Assembly (NCBI GenBank): GCA_003971905.1
Contig: RSEE01000020.1
Coordinates: 620,001 to 684,000 of the forward strand
Length of the DNA: 64,000 bases
Reading direction: 5' to 3'
From: Moniliella sp. 'wahieum'
Lineage: Eukaryota > Basidiomycota > Moniliellomycetes > Moniliellales > Moniliellaceae
The translations under genes and the position numbers were made by a program. The notes under the pieces are model-generated. The model ran no database searches, was not told the DNA's origin, and worked only from the letters and a program-made list of their open reading frames with translations. The number at the start of each line of letters is the position of its first letter. The first letter of the stretch is position 1. Positions 12,471 to 25,700 of this stretch are shown in pieces.

Positions 12471-14063
12471 TGCTTGGAGGAGGGGACAGGGGTGGTGTGG
12501 AAGGGGAAGAAGGTGGGACCGGAGTGGAAGTCAATGACCGATGTCGATGAGGCCGAGGCTGCTGATATAAGGGGAGCCCGTATCGATTTTTAATGATTCT
12601 CAGGCACGAAAGTGAATGGGGGTTGTCAGCGGCTGGTGCCGGCAAGAGGGCGCAGGCGGCAGGCGAGGAGTGGAACGAACCGCGGAGCATGCGCTGGCAT
12701 TCTTACAGCCCTCGAACGCGGATCGTCGAGGAGCGAACCGCGGCCCAGATTAGATGACTGATCGAAGCGTGGGTGATTGTGGGCCATCGGGCGCACGGTC
12801 CGGGTACGATTGGCCATACAATTGTCTGACCCTGGGCAATCATTTGTCCGAGCAGTGGCTTGAGGCACGGCACGCGGGCAGTTCGAGGGCGTCCTGATAA
12901 GTGGGCCGGCAGAATACGAGTGTGCGGGCCAGCAGCCGTCGTGCCGACACCGCATGCACATGGTCCACCCCTCCTCGATCTGCATCCAACCGCACAGGAC
13001 AGCACCCACCGCAGCCGCCCTTCTGCTGCGTCCCACGGCGCCCCCCACCCCTTCAAATTTCAATTCTTCCTTGGCCGCACCTCCGCCCTCTCCTGAAGCT
13101 GCATGATGCATGATGCATGATGTAAGCTGTTTCAATTATTCATTGCAGCACAGCTGCTAGCCCTCGCTGGCCCAGACATCGAGTGCCTGCCCTGGCAGCG
13201 CGTGTTTCGGCACTCGAACCGACGACCCGTGCGTCTGTACCTCTGCCGGCCACCTTCTAACGCACAGCACCTCCATATCAACTCGTTGTACTCAGCCGGA
13301 GTACTCGTTTCCGTCCCTGAGGCCCTGAGATGCATGTCTGGAATGATGCATGAATGATCAATGATAGACTGCCCCTCTTCCTGTGATGAGCAATTGGCAT
13401 TCACATGTGCGATGCATAATGCCCTCCCCGCCTTCCTCATCTAGATTGCTCTCGAGAAGCTCGACAGTTCAAGCTTCAAGTCATATGTGGGGGGGACAAC
13501 CTTTTCCAGAAAGCGGAACCCGCGTAACCACACCCGAGCTCTGGGTCAACGTGGGTCAGCACGGCCAGTCTGTGACCAGATCGCTCCGTCAGGCTCAGCT
13601 CAACCAGGAACGTTGTTTTATCGTTATCGGCTGCCGGTTACCGGATGGTCGCTGGCAAGCACCTGTCACCACATGATGCCGATAGTACCCTCAACTTACC
13701 AAAACAAGTCTTGCACCACGTTGTGATGTGTATATAAGGAAGGTGAGATTGATGATACTGATGAGAACGGACAATGCTCCTCTCGTTTCGACGGAGAGGC
13801 ATGCACAAGCCATGAGTTTTTTCTCCCCATCTTCATGATTTTATTGTACAGGACCCCCCGTCCTCTTTTCCTCTACTTTCGAGTGACTTTAGCGAAGGAA
13901 CATTAAACCCATATGAACTTCCCCAAAGCATACTTAGACGGGTAAGCACAGCCTCTCGGCGAGAAAGTAAGGGTGTGTGTGAGCCACGAGCCCTCGATCA
14001 CTCTCCTGATTAAAACTAACCCTTGCGGAACGTTTTTGAGGATCGACGCAGCACGACTCGAAT
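12471..14063. other. Intergenic region upstream of the NUP-family gene
   Basis: This 1.6-kb stretch has no supported gene. It contains ATGCATG-rich repeats near 13102-13121 and a GAGTACTC palindrome near 13299. A TATATAAGG sequence lies at 13731-13739 in plus orientation without an obvious gene after it. Confidence 0.45.
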
Positions 14064-14673
14064 TCAGTATGCGGCCGTGAACATATCCTGGATAGCGAGG
14101 TTCTTGTCGATCGCATCAGCCATGGCAATGGCCGCGTCGGACATGGAAATGGCCGACTTGCCATTGGCGTCCTTGATGAGAGTGTCATGACCAAGACGGA
14201 AGGTTCCGGTCCGAGGGCCGGGGGCAAAAGATGTGGGTGGAGCAAAGTAGGTCCAATCCAGATCCTTTACCTCCTTCAAAGTAAGAGAAAATCAACCCCC
14301 TTTTGGGCATACGGCTTGAAGGCAGGGTCAAATGTGGGCTGGTCAATGAGCCGCTGTCCGGGGGCGACAAATAAAGAAGCACCACCTCCAATGACCAGCA
14401 CACGTTTTACGCCTGCCCCCCGCGCTGCCTCCAGCACCGCGGTAACAGGTACTTCGAACCGCAATGCACTAATCAGAGCCGTGGCGCCTTGAATCAGCCC
14501 CTTTACCACTGTCGGATCAGAAGCATCGCCAACGACGGGCTTGACATTGTCCACCTTTGGGATGTGCTCGGTGCTATGAGCAATCGCGATCACCGTGTGG
14601 CCCCGCGAAGCAAATTCCTTCACTAGCTCACTTCCAGCGCGACCAGAGGCGCCAAGAATGGCAATGTCGACAT
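14064..14673 (-). CDS. NAD(P)-binding NmrA/SDR-like reductase
   Basis: The N-terminus carries the Rossmann signature ILGASGRAGSELVKEFASRG (GxSGRxG type), then AIAHSTEHIP, KPVVGDASDPTVVKGLIQGA and ALISALRFE. The RVLVIGGGASLFV strand and FAPPTSFAPGPRTGTFRLG follow. The protein of about 200 residues fits the small NAD(P)H-binding family (Pfam NAD_binding_10), resembling bacterial YwnB/YesF-type reductases. Substrate is unknown. The ATG at 14673 is one base out of frame with the Rossmann motif, so either one base is missing right after it or an upstream exon joins at the CAG beside it, where a CTAAC branch site is visible. A second break near 14279 looks like one lost T before LKEVKDLDW. Confidence 0.82.
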
Positions 14674-15263
14674 GCTGTGGACGTAGGGGTTAGTATACGG
14701 TACACACAGTATATCTGGAGGCACTGCAAAGGCACGTTTTTGCAGGTAGCAGAGGCGAAAACAGGTTTGTGTATGGGTTTGTTTATGGTGGTGGTGGCTG
14801 GGAACCAATTAGGCCTTAGGTGCGATCGAGCGGAGACGACCGCAAGAATCCGAAGCCTTCTTTACCGGGTCATCGATCATCGGGCTACCATGGTACCCGG
14901 TATCGGTGAAGTGAACCAAGGCCCGACACGCACGGACCCACCAAGTAACAATGTGGCACGCGAGACTGTCTCAGAAGGGCTGGAAATAGCAGCGCCCAAT
15001 CAAGAGCAACAGTGTGACCTCATCTCCATCCAATGTTCAACGTTCAACGTTCAGGTCATCGAACATCGATCAGCCACCTGAGCCACGTGACCACCCTGTT
15101 TTCTTAACATTTCTCTTTCGTCCCTCTCGCCATTGCACCGACCACGCGATTAGAAATAGTCGTCTTAGGTCAGCCTGTTCGCGCCATGGCAGGTGGGGTT
15201 GGGTGCGGGAAGCCAGGCGGGAGCGCAGGGAGCAGCTAGCTGGACCACCACCTCTTCCCAAGC
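14674..15263. other. Divergent intergenic region, NmrA-like gene / NDUFA8
   Basis: The 590 bp should contain two promoters. A tandem AACGTTC motif (TTCAACGTTCAACGTTCA within 15034-15053) and an ATCGATCATCG motif near 14872 are visible. No gene is supported. Confidence 0.45.
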
Positions 15264-15799
15264 ATGTCGACGGTCAAGGAGGTCGGCACGACCAGTGCAC
15301 CGCTTAAGAGCGCATCTTCTTCATCGGCTCCTTTTGCAAGAAGTACAACGATGACTTTATGCTGTGCAAGCACGAGAATGGCCGTGACCCTCTCTGTGCC
15401 TGAAGGAGGGCCGCCGTGTAACCCGCTGCACACAAGACTTGTCCGTCGCCTTCCTCCTCTGCGTTTGCTGTGTACTAAGCCCCCTTCCCCCCACCCCACT
15501 CCTCTGCAGTATCCGCCAGCTGAACAAGGCATGCAAGGCCCAGTGGGAGACTCACTACGAGTGCCTCGAGAACGGCGACCACTACTTCTGGAAGTGCCGC
15601 GCCGAGGAGAGGCCGTTCAACAAGTGCGTGTACGACAACTTTGTACGTCCCCATCCCCCGTGCACCAAAAGATTTCGACAGGTCCTGACCGCGTCATGTC
15701 TCTGAGCAGAAGATCAAGAAGGTGCTGCCTGACACTCCGGAGGGCGTGACGCCTGTGCACGAACTGGAGAACCCGATCTACCGCCCGTTCTCGTCGTAA
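15264..15799 (+). CDS. Complex I accessory subunit NDUFA8/PGIV (twin CHCH protein)
   Basis: The start MSTVKEVGTTSAPLKSAS leads into FFIGSFCKKYNDDFMLCK, CLKEGRRVTRCTQD, a second block ACKAQWETHYECLENGDHYF and KCRAEERPFNKCVYDNF. These are the Cx9C pairs of NDUFA8, which fold by Mia40 oxidation in the intermembrane space and join the complex I Pp module. The tail TPEGVTPVHELENPIYRPFS is also typical. Intron 1 (15441-15509) has a rare GTCCGT donor, a TACTAAG branch and CTCTGCAG acceptor. Intron 2 begins GTACGT after DNF and ends at GAGCAG. Two frame breaks, near 15317 and 15389, look like one missing T and one missing C. Stop TAA is at 15797-15799. Confidence 0.93.
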
Positions 15800-16428
15800 G
15801 CATTGCCCCTATGCCCCTCTCGTGGCCCTAAGCCGCCGATCCCGTAGGACGCGCACCGATTCCGGGATGCTCGGTACTCTGGGATGAGGAGGAGGATCGA
15901 TGATCGGAGTAGGGACTGGTTTGGTTTGCTAGGGTAGGGCGGATCGCAGATCGCCGATTCGTCATACCCCGAGCAGGGTATGCTCCCTCGACTCGCCCAG
16001 TGTTTGCAGTCCGGGAGGATCGAATAGAACACTTTGCATTGTAAAGGAGCTTGGGCGGGACGCATCCTCTCTTATCATCGATCGATGATTGCCTGTCATT
16101 GGGATCGCACGAGTTGAGGAATAACCATCGGGTGGGGGGCGTGCACACTCGCTTCTCTAAATAGGGTAGCCAACCCCAAACACAGATATGCGTGTTTTGC
16201 CGCGGGGACTTGGGGTGCGTGGGTGGGCGGGAATCGAAGGTAAGCGAATCGGGCACAGCTCCCAACCAGGAGTAGGTGCTCAGGTGAGGGGTTAGAAGGG
16301 CGGGCTCCTTTCCGACGCAGCCATCGCCATCGCCATCGCCATCGCCATCGCCATCGCCATCGCCATCGCCATCGTCAGCGTCAGCGTCAGCGTTCGTTGC
16401 GCCCACCGTCCCATTGGCCAAGTTGATC
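15800..16428. other. Intergenic region between NDUFA8 and cdc7
   Basis: The 629 bp hold no other gene that I can support. The 3' half should be the cdc7 promoter and leader and includes a hexamer repeat. An ATCGATCGATGATTG motif is visible near 16079. Confidence 0.5.
16321..16392 (+). repeat. CCATCG hexamer array (9 copies) followed by three TCAGCG copies
   Basis: Nine perfect CCATCG units run from 16321 to 16374 and are followed by TCAGCG x3. The array ends about 36 bp before the cdc7 start codon, so it probably lies in the 5' leader. The Asp-Gly repeat it would encode on the minus strand is a by-product and not a gene. Confidence 0.9.
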
Positions 16429-18018
<1,590 letters not shown>

Positions 18019-18288
18019 ATTGTTTCTCCTCTCGAACCGTTGTCAGACTCTTCTGTTGCCGAGGCCCTAGTTTCACGAATTCGTCAGTCCGTTAACATCA
18101 AGCCCCTTCAAGATTCATCCTGTTGCTACCACAGGTGAGCATAGTATAACCAGTAGCCATTCCTTATGCCCTACGTGGCAATGGCCGCATGGCCACACAT
18201 TGGCCTTGTTCTTATGAATATGCTACTGCCCTCTTCTGGAGGCGATGGGTACAAAGAGTGCTTCGCTTGGGGGACTATCCTCCATGTG

Positions 18289-18296
18289 CATATAAA
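18289..18296 (+). promoter_or_regulatory. TATA-like element downstream of cdc7, plus orientation
   Basis: ATATAAAA within TGCATATAAAAAGG reads as a strong TATA box on the plus strand. What follows on that strand is the antisense of the uL13m gene, so its use as a promoter is doubtful. Confidence 0.25.
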
Positions 18297-18392
18297 AAGG
18301 TGTGCTAGGCAGGTGCTGTTCTCTCCACTGTAGCCCTTCCAAGTCTGGTGGAACAGGTGTACGGGGATGCATGACGAGAACCAAAATATCGT

Positions 18393-19000
18393 TCAGTTCT
18401 TGCCCTCGCGGAGGGCAAGGAGGGCCTGGGTAACTGGTTGTTGACCCACAAGCTTGGGATCGGGCATCTTGAGTGCTTGCAGCAGTGCGCTGGGCGATTG
18501 AACCTTGGGGAGGGGCTCAGTGTAGTGCCTGAGCAGATTGGCCTCGTAAGGGTGCGCATCCCCGCGATAGAGCTTAAGCCGGGCAAGTCGTTCGTACCGA
18601 AACGAATTTTTCGGTAGCATACCCGACACAGCCTGGCGAATGATCTGTCCAAGCCAAGTGTTAGTTGAGTTCCTCTACTCACAGGAGTGAAACGGACCCT
18701 CTCTGGATGATCCAGCCGCAATTGGTGGAAAGTGTGCACGCGAAGGGACCCTGGCCTGGTGGTGCTCTTGTAGTAGAGCTTGTTGAACTCCTTCTTCCCC
18801 GTCACAAGCACGTCTTCAATATTGGTGACAATGACAATGTCGCCGGCGCGGTCGCTGCCGGCGTCGTAGAAAGGCTTGTGCTTGCCCATCAGCACACGCG
18901 CCACAGCCTCGGCCAAGCGACCGAGGGTGCGGTCGCGCGCGGAGACGTGGTGCCAAATCCTCGTGTAGAGTAAGTCGCGTGCGCCGTTGACCTGCGACAT
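18393..19000 (-). CDS. mrpl23: Mitochondrial ribosomal protein uL13m
   Basis: The protein starts MSQVNGARDLLYTRIWHHVS; an ATG further upstream (19057) would add an unlikely Gly/Arg-rich leader. TLGRLAEAVARVLMGKHKP, GDIVIVTNIEDVLVTGKK and YKSTTRPGSLR are standard uL13 blocks. A 53-nt intron (18697-18645) with GTCCGT donor and a CTAAC branch splits HPER/IIRQAVSGMLPKNSFR, giving a seamless match to the family. The tail beyond YRGDAHPYEANL is a fungal mitochondrial extension. The protein belongs to the large mitoribosomal subunit. No frame break was found. The gene is divergent from GRIM-19, another mitochondrial protein. Stop TGA is at 18393-18395. Confidence 0.93.
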
Positions 19001-19249
19001 GGCCGGGTGGTGGTCGTCTCCCTCCCCGGACTGCCTGCTGCCCATCTCGCCCAGCACTAATCACTTGCGGCTTTGAAGGGACGGGCCAAGCAACCCGTGC
19101 GGTTCCGCCTGTAATTTCATTTCCAGCGGTGCCAGTTCCGCCTGGCCCCGATTAGTAAAGCAGCGGCTGGGCTGCTGCCTCACCCAGCAGCGGCGCGCTT
19201 CCCCCTCCTCCATCGATCTGCCTGCGCCTGCCTGCGCCCAGCCTGGACG
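19001..19249. promoter_or_regulatory. Divergent promoter shared by two mitochondrial protein genes
   Basis: Only 249 bp separate the uL13m and GRIM-19 start codons. No TATA box is evident. The layout suggests joint regulation of a mitoribosomal and a complex I gene, but this is inference from spacing. Confidence 0.5.
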
Positions 19250-19717
19250 ATGAGCAGCGGCTTCACCTACAAGCAGGACCTGCCCCCGGCTGCCGGCTAT
19301 GCCCCCATCCGATACAAGCGCAACCTCCCACGCCGCGGCCCGGCTGGATGGATGGCCTGTCGGCCGTGCTGCTCATGACTGTCGTGGCCGGCAAGTACAA
19401 GCTCGACACGCGGAAGGAGGAGCTGTGCGTCCCCTCCCCTTCGGACTTTATCTCTTGCTACGCCAAGGGTGTACTGACCCCCGCCGGCTCCCAGCGAACT
19501 TAACCGGGAAGACCAATGGTCGCGTATTTTGCTCGTGCCTATGTTGCAGGCAGAGGCGGATCGTGATCTGCAGCGGCAGATTGAGGAAAACCGGCGTCGT
19601 GAGAGCAAAATTATGGCGGATGTGCCCGGGTGGGAGGTGGACAAGAATGTGTACAACGACAAGAGCTACTTCTTGTCGTCGGCGCGCCGCCGTACACCTA
19701 TCCCACCTGTCGACTGA
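19250..19717 (+). CDS. Complex I subunit GRIM-19/NDUFA13
   Basis: The start [20 protein letters not shown] and [11 protein letters not shown] are classic GRIM-19. A hydrophobic segment ([12 protein letters not shown]) follows, giving the single membrane pass. After an intron in the region about 19420-19495, the soluble helix reads [20 protein letters not shown] and [20 protein letters not shown], with [14 protein letters not shown] at the end. This is an accessory subunit of the mitochondrial complex I membrane arm. A frame break near 19340 looks like one missing C (CCCC read as CCC), and adding it gives [11 protein letters not shown]. Stop TGA is at 19715-19717. Confidence 0.93.
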
Positions 19718-20241
19718 AGTGTTACTCTCTCCTGCCGGCAGGAATGTACTGAAAAGATGGAACTTGCACTCGCCAGCGCTGTAGCGGGGGTGGAACGACG
19801 GACAGGCGCTCTGGGTTCCAAGGGGCGCCGTAGTTCTTTATGCTTTGGGCCCAGCAGTCCATTACATAGGTAACCCGCCTCATCCCCGGCAGCGGCGCTG
19901 GCACATTGATCTGACCACGTGGGAGTAATGGCTTGGTATGCGCGACGTGATGCCATGTGGAACGTGGAACACTGCGAATTGCTGGATGTGACCGTGACGC
20001 GAGGGAAGATGTGAGAGCAATGAAGTTAATGAAGACAAGGGAACCGACTATACAAATGGAGTGTGCCCACGAGGCAACATGAGAGGTTCAATATAATATG
20101 TTGGGAATATTTTGCATTTCCTTACCTTCATTGGTCTTCATGACGCTGCAAGAACTAGTAAACATGGGCAGCATACGAAGGTGTAGCTTCTTGGTACGAG
20201 GCCGATTGCATTGTGTGATACCCGTCCTCAAACCTGGAGCT
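19718..20241. other. Convergent intergenic region, GRIM-19 / DUF3429 gene
   Basis: The 524 bp lie between facing 3' ends. I see no coding signal. Confidence 0.5.
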
Positions 20242-21498
20242 TTATTCGTCCTTCGCTTCGCCCTCCTTGCCCTCGCTCTCCTCGCCTTCCTTCGTCTCGC
20301 CCTCTTCTCCTTCGCTCTCTTCTTCTTCTTCGTTATGCTGCACCTCCTCGATTACGACATAGAACTTGGAGTCGACTTGGGTGCCGGGAACCATCGTCAC
20401 GTCCGAGTCGGCGGGAGAGGGAAGGTCTTCGCCAACGTGGCGCCACCATGAGGTGCACTGTCCTCTTCGATAATTCTTCCTTCTTCTTCAAATCAGGCCG
20501 AACGACATCGGCATAGCGCTGGGCAGGTTCGTGTCGCGAGTTAAGATCCTTGACGGGTTGGTAGTAGGCCGTGCCAGCCAAGGTGGTAAACAAACCGGCA
20601 CCCACCACGGTAGTCAACCAAAAGCGGTAGGTTGAGTACCAGCGTGGGGTCCAGCCCCACTGCGTCGCCTTGGCATCAATCCACCATGCTCCGACCCAGG
20701 AGAGCCACTGGCCAACGAGACCCAAGGAGAGGGTGGGGCTAAGTGCCAGGGTGGCCCAACCAGCGACAAAGGGGGCCACACCCATTGCGTACCGTGCATT
20801 GCCGTGGTGCCCTCCGAACCCGGCGAATTCGAGGCCCCAATGCATGGCGCCAACAAAGGAGAGCAGGACAGCACTGACCGTAATTTGGGCCCACTCAGCT
20901 TGCCCGGCCAAATGGAGGAAATGCTGAACCGCCTCTTCATTACCTGTTGACATTCATATTGTTAGTCTATCCCATCTACGCCAGCGACCATACAGAGGAC
21001 GAAGAAGAAACGCACCAACAGCCAGATACGCCTGGCGAGTGAACCAAACGCTGCTCGCGGTCGTAGCCAATAGGCACCGAGCCTGCCATGCCCCATCGTT
21101 TGGCTGCCAAGGGCACTGCATGAATCAACGCCTCGGTATCCTCAAGCCGGTCTTGATAGCGTTTGTGATGGTCGTATCGTGCGTAACTCCACGGACAGGT
21201 TGCTTGTACATAGCAGCAAGCTCGCCATCTGACTCTGACGGCAGCTTCCCCCCGGATATAGTGGCCTGCGCCATCCCCAAGGTCGAAACCACGTCTTCCT
21301 TCACGTTCTGGGCCGCGTGCTTCAAGTTCTTGGAGCCTGGGGCGCCCGCCCGCGTGTCCTCTGCCCGGAGGGAGGGAGAAATGTGCAAGGTCCGTTGAGT
21401 CATCAGAGGGATAGAAGCGGGGCCGACTTTAACGGCAGTGCGCATCGCCGGTGCCACATGGCGCGGGGGGCAATCCGGGCAGCGGAAAAAGCAAGCAT
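20242..21498 (-). CDS. DUF3429 (TMEM69-like) mitochondrial inner-membrane protein
   Basis: The N-terminus MLAFSAARIAP, with a second in-frame Met giving MRTAVKVGPASIPLMTQR, is Arg/Ser-rich and lacks acidic residues, so it is a likely mitochondrial presequence. The core has AEWAQITVSAVLLSFVGAMH, WGLEFAGFGG, YAMGVAPFVAGWATLAL, LGLVGQWLSWVGAWWIDA and RFWLTTVVGAGLFTTL, which are the helices of the DUF3429 family. An intron separates the conserved LAV from GNEEAVQHF. The acidic tail (EEEEESEGEEGETK) ends at TAA 20242-20244. The family's function is unknown. Two or three frame breaks are present, one near the start and one near 20480. The start may be 21498 or 21445. Confidence 0.8.
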
Positions 21499-22737
21499 GT
21501 TGGCGGAGAGCTCAGACTGTAATGTACGACGGCTTATTGCAAGATGGAGGAGGAGAAAGGAGGAGGGAGGAGGGAAAAGGCCCCGCGGCCCAGTTCGAAC
21601 AGGCTATGATTATATTAGTTGCTCGGAGAGAGATCTGTAGGACGTCTCTCTCTCCGACGGACCGTCCTTCGGGATCGAGCTGAGGGTTTGGCAGAGGTTT
21701 GGGGGGTGCGGCACCCAGTAAAACAAACGGACTGGGGTATGACGCGGACGGCAGATGGTGGGTGGGCTGTTGGCCCGCCTGCAGCGACACGTCACGCGTC
21801 AACGAAGGGGCATAATGGTGTGTGGTCAGGCTGGACTTTTACATGTTACATCAGAGTACTGCTCTTGGGCGCCTGCCTGCATGGCAACTATAAGAACGGC
21901 AGAGAGGCTGTCAGCCCGAGCCAATGCACTAGTGATCAGATGAGCGATCACCTCGAAGATCGATGATATCTGCGACGCAGCACTTATTTGCCGCGTACTA
22001 TTTTATTGGCCCGGCGGAGAAGTACCCGTGACATCAATCGAGCTGTTGACGCAGCGTTGACATCGTTGACGTCACACCCTGTGACGGCGGAGTGGGGAAT
22101 GCGAGCTCCGATGAACCTCAGTACTGCTTGATATAGGCCGCTGCGGGCACATCTATATACAGTGAACAGCTCGATGGGGGAGACAGATCCACTGGGTCAA
22201 GGAAATACTTACTTTGAGGAAAAGGTGTGAACAAGGAAAGTTTGAGAGAGATTGCAAGCATCAAGTGTGTGCCTTGGCCTGGCAGAATCGCTTCCGCGCA
22301 CGGGCCTCCCGCTTCCTTTGCATTGTGCATGAGACTGTTGACGAGAGAGGACACCAGAGGATACCGCTAATATGTAACACCGCTATGCATTGAGAAGTCC
22401 GCGATTCCATGACCTTCTCGACACTGATGTACTGATGACCCACATCCGCACCTGGGCCATCATATACACCGCTCAAACACGGAGCGAGGACGGAGGGCAG
22501 TGCAGCTAGCCTATACATGCAAACTGCAGGAGCACGCGGGTGGATAACGACACATGGATAACTCGGTACAACGGGACACAAAAGGGAACAGTGAACCCGG
22601 TTGCATGTGGTAAAACCGATCCCATAGGACCACAGAGGTGGTCCAGACGGAATACATGGCAACAATAAACAGAACCAAGGGACGAGCGGGGGGGGGGGAG
22701 GGGTGCGATAACGAGATATGTAGAGCATATAGTGGGC
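21499..22737. other. Intergenic region between DUF3429 and axl2-like genes
   Basis: The 1.2 kb hold no supported gene. A cluster of CGTTGAC repeats lies at 22043-22070 (TTGACGCAGCGTTGACATCG and on). A polypurine stretch is near 21545-21585. Confidence 0.45.
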
Positions 22738-25700
22738 TCAGTAACGAATGTTGACCACGTTCTGGTCCTCGGCCAAACGAGGCCGCAACTCCAGTGCGAT
22801 CCGGGCCACGACCTCCTCCTGCCAGCGGGGGAGAGGTTCGCCCTGGTGCACACGTGGGGTAGTAGTGTTGGACCCAGAGGTCGAGCCGGTGGAGCCGGTG
22901 GCCGAATGGGTACGGGTGGGCGAGCTAGGGTGTTCAACTGCCAACACGGCAATGGGGATCAGCGCGGCCACCGTCAAGTCCCGCGGGATGAGGCCCGACA
23001 GCTCCATCAATCTGTCGTCCCAGTGGAGCCAGCTGAGCCAGGGGGGGCGAGTGAGGTGTTCCTGGCTTCCCGGGTCATCGACCACGGGGAGATAAATCAC
23101 TCGCTTCCCACTACGCCGTCCGGCCGAGGGAACGCCCGGGGCGGAACTCTGCATTGGGATCGGCTCGCGTAACTTGACCGGAAGACGAAAGAGCGAGCCG
23201 GCGTAGCCAATTCCCCGTTGGATAGGCAGCTTACTTGGACTGTCAGGCCGGATGGTCGTGGAGGCTACGGCCGACCTAACAAGAGGGGCGAGACCTCGTT
23301 GCCCAAGGGCATATCTTCTTTGGCATCGGCAAAGTCCGACGGGGAAGTCTGCAACCCCCCATGGTGTGAGACGACAACGTGCCGTGCAGGTGACGGACCG
23401 AGTGTGACCCCATCAGTGTCAGGGGAGGAGTAGGCGAGCCCATAACCTCCCTCCTGGGGCACGGTAGGGGTCAAGTCCTGCACAATCTCTTGAGAATAGA
23501 CCGAACGTGAAAGATGGCCTTGGTCCGGCCCATCAAACACGATGGCCGACTCGACCGCACCAGGACCGTTGTGGTCCGTTTGGTAGCTCAGCACCGAGGT
23601 ACGGCGATAATGCGCCGGCAGGGCCGCCAGGTCGCCCATCGAATCCCCGCCATCCTCAGCATCGGCAAACAGGGAAGATCGATCGGAAACGTGTTCCTCC
23701 GACCCACTCCCCCTCGGAACGCCGAGGCGGGCAGTTTCCCGGGCCCTGGTACTGCACGACGGTTGCGCAGCCCCGAAGCGTCCGAACCCAAAGCAACACT
23801 CGAGGCGAGCGAAGACGAAGGACCGTGTCGCCGGTGCCCCGCTCTGCGGCAGCAACAGCACCAGCAGCCACAGCACCAGCGCCGGCACCCACAGCCACCT
23901 CACCAAACCGGCCGGCCGAAGGACGAGGTGGTGCCTGAACTTGATTGAGCCAGTCCTTCCGCCCCCGAACGAGTAGAACTGAACAGTCCGGTTTCCCAAC
24001 TTGCTTTGGGGGTCATGTCGTTCTGTTCGGTATCGACCAGACCCAAGCCCACGCCAGGTTGAGAAGAGGGATCGACGGATCGGCTCTGAGTGAGCGTCTT
24101 GGCACGGACAGGGGAACCATCCTGGGTTTCCTCCACGAGCTCGGCCGGCCGGGCCTGGGGGTGGTACCTTTCAAGTGGGTAAAGAAGGCATGAGGTTGAG
24201 GCGCCGGCTCGGTGTTGCCGCTCAAACTGGATTGGGTTCCAAATACATCATCTTCCTCAGTCGGGGTGGTGCGAGAAACATCATGATGTGCTCCGCCGCA
24301 GCTACGCCGCGGCAGCGGCAGTCCCGGCAGCCCCAGCCAAGAGAACGTTGCGAGGGGTGCCAGTTGAGGGTTTAAAGGGAGTGGCTGGCGTGCGCGGCGT
24401 GCCAGCCGCAGCAGGAGTGGTGACAGCAGTGGGGTGAGACGAGTAGCTCTGAGAGTTGGAGGCATCCGAAGCGCGGTTGCTGGGGGAAGATTTCTTACCC
24501 CAGGCGGGGGCGAAGGCGCCTGCACTGCTCCTACAGCCACTCCCCCGACAGCCCCCGTGGCAGCGTCCCCCATTAACGTCGTTTCACCCCGGTCCATTAT
24601 ATGGGAGGAGTGGGGTGGCGAGGGAGTGGTTGCTCTGACTGGCGAAGCCTGCTGCACCGGCGTGACGGCAGTAAGTGCGACATGAGACCCTGAAGCTGGG
24701 ATGGGGGTAGCCCCCAGTATATCTTTCTCCTTCTGCTCCTTTTCTTGCCTCTTCCTTCTCCGGCAGCAGCAGCACAAGAGCAGGGCCAAGAGAGCCAGCA
24801 GCAGTGGGATACCCAATCCGAGGCCGAGGCCAGGCCAAGGCCAAGGGGTTGGAGTGGTGGTGTCCAGCTGCCATGGCGCCCTTGGAGGCAACGAGCAGCT
24901 TCATAGTAGCTGTGCTGGTTGAGTTGTACCCGTTCACCATGCGCGACGCAGCAACTGTTACTGTGCTGTTCCCTCTCACCGTCCGAAGGAACAGAGCCGG
25001 AAAGTTGTGACCCATTGGAGTGTAGCCAGGTGGGACCACCCGAGAGCGCGAGTGCCAATCCCCCCCGCGCGCGGCAGGGGTGAGGTATGGGGCAACATCA
25101 TACTTAAAGTCTTGACCTGGGGTGGCATGGGCATCCGGGAGAGACTGAGTGGCAAGGAGGGATGGGAAGAGCTGCATGGCCTGGGGGGCTAGCATCGTAG
25201 CGTTCATAGAGGGGATAGAGAAATTGACGGGCACATTCCAGGTCCTGGTCGAAGTGAGGTTTGTATCCACGGGAGGGGTGCCAGAGAAGGTACGGGTAGC
25301 CTCATCGAACTGCAACCAAGGGGCAGCAGAGGTATTGGCACTGGCTGTTACTGTTTGGGCAAGAGTACGGTTGATATAGACTCGTTGACCGTCCAGGGTC
25401 AAATTGTTGATGGGCAGTGTGTAGTTGAAGATAGATCCGGCGGTAGCGTTTGCCACATGCAGCGGCTCTGCCAGGGCAAGCAAATGCTTCGCGACCACAA
25501 TGTTAAAATTGCTGGAGGGACCTCCAAAACCAGGCTGGTTGGATGCAGTAACCGTGACATTAGCCGTGGTGGGTGTGTTTGGCGTGACGCCAGAAAAAGT
25601 GTGGTCAGAGGGATTGAAGTGGAGCCAATCGGGCAAAGGCTCGTGTTCGCCCACTTGCGGGGTCCAGTAGACGGGCGTGGCATTGTTAGCCTCGACAAAT

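Noticed and set aside
13195-13260. Possible minus-strand tRNA with TCGGTTCGAGTGCCGA
   Set aside because: The T-like hairpin has the wrong loop size and no cloverleaf or acceptor pairing is found.
13731-13739. TATATAAGG as a promoter of an unknown plus-strand gene
   Set aside because: No coding region follows before the minus-strand NmrA-like gene; kept only as a remark.
16321-16392. Poly Asp-Gly protein on the minus strand
   Set aside because: It is the reverse reading of the CCATCG microsatellite in the cdc7 leader.
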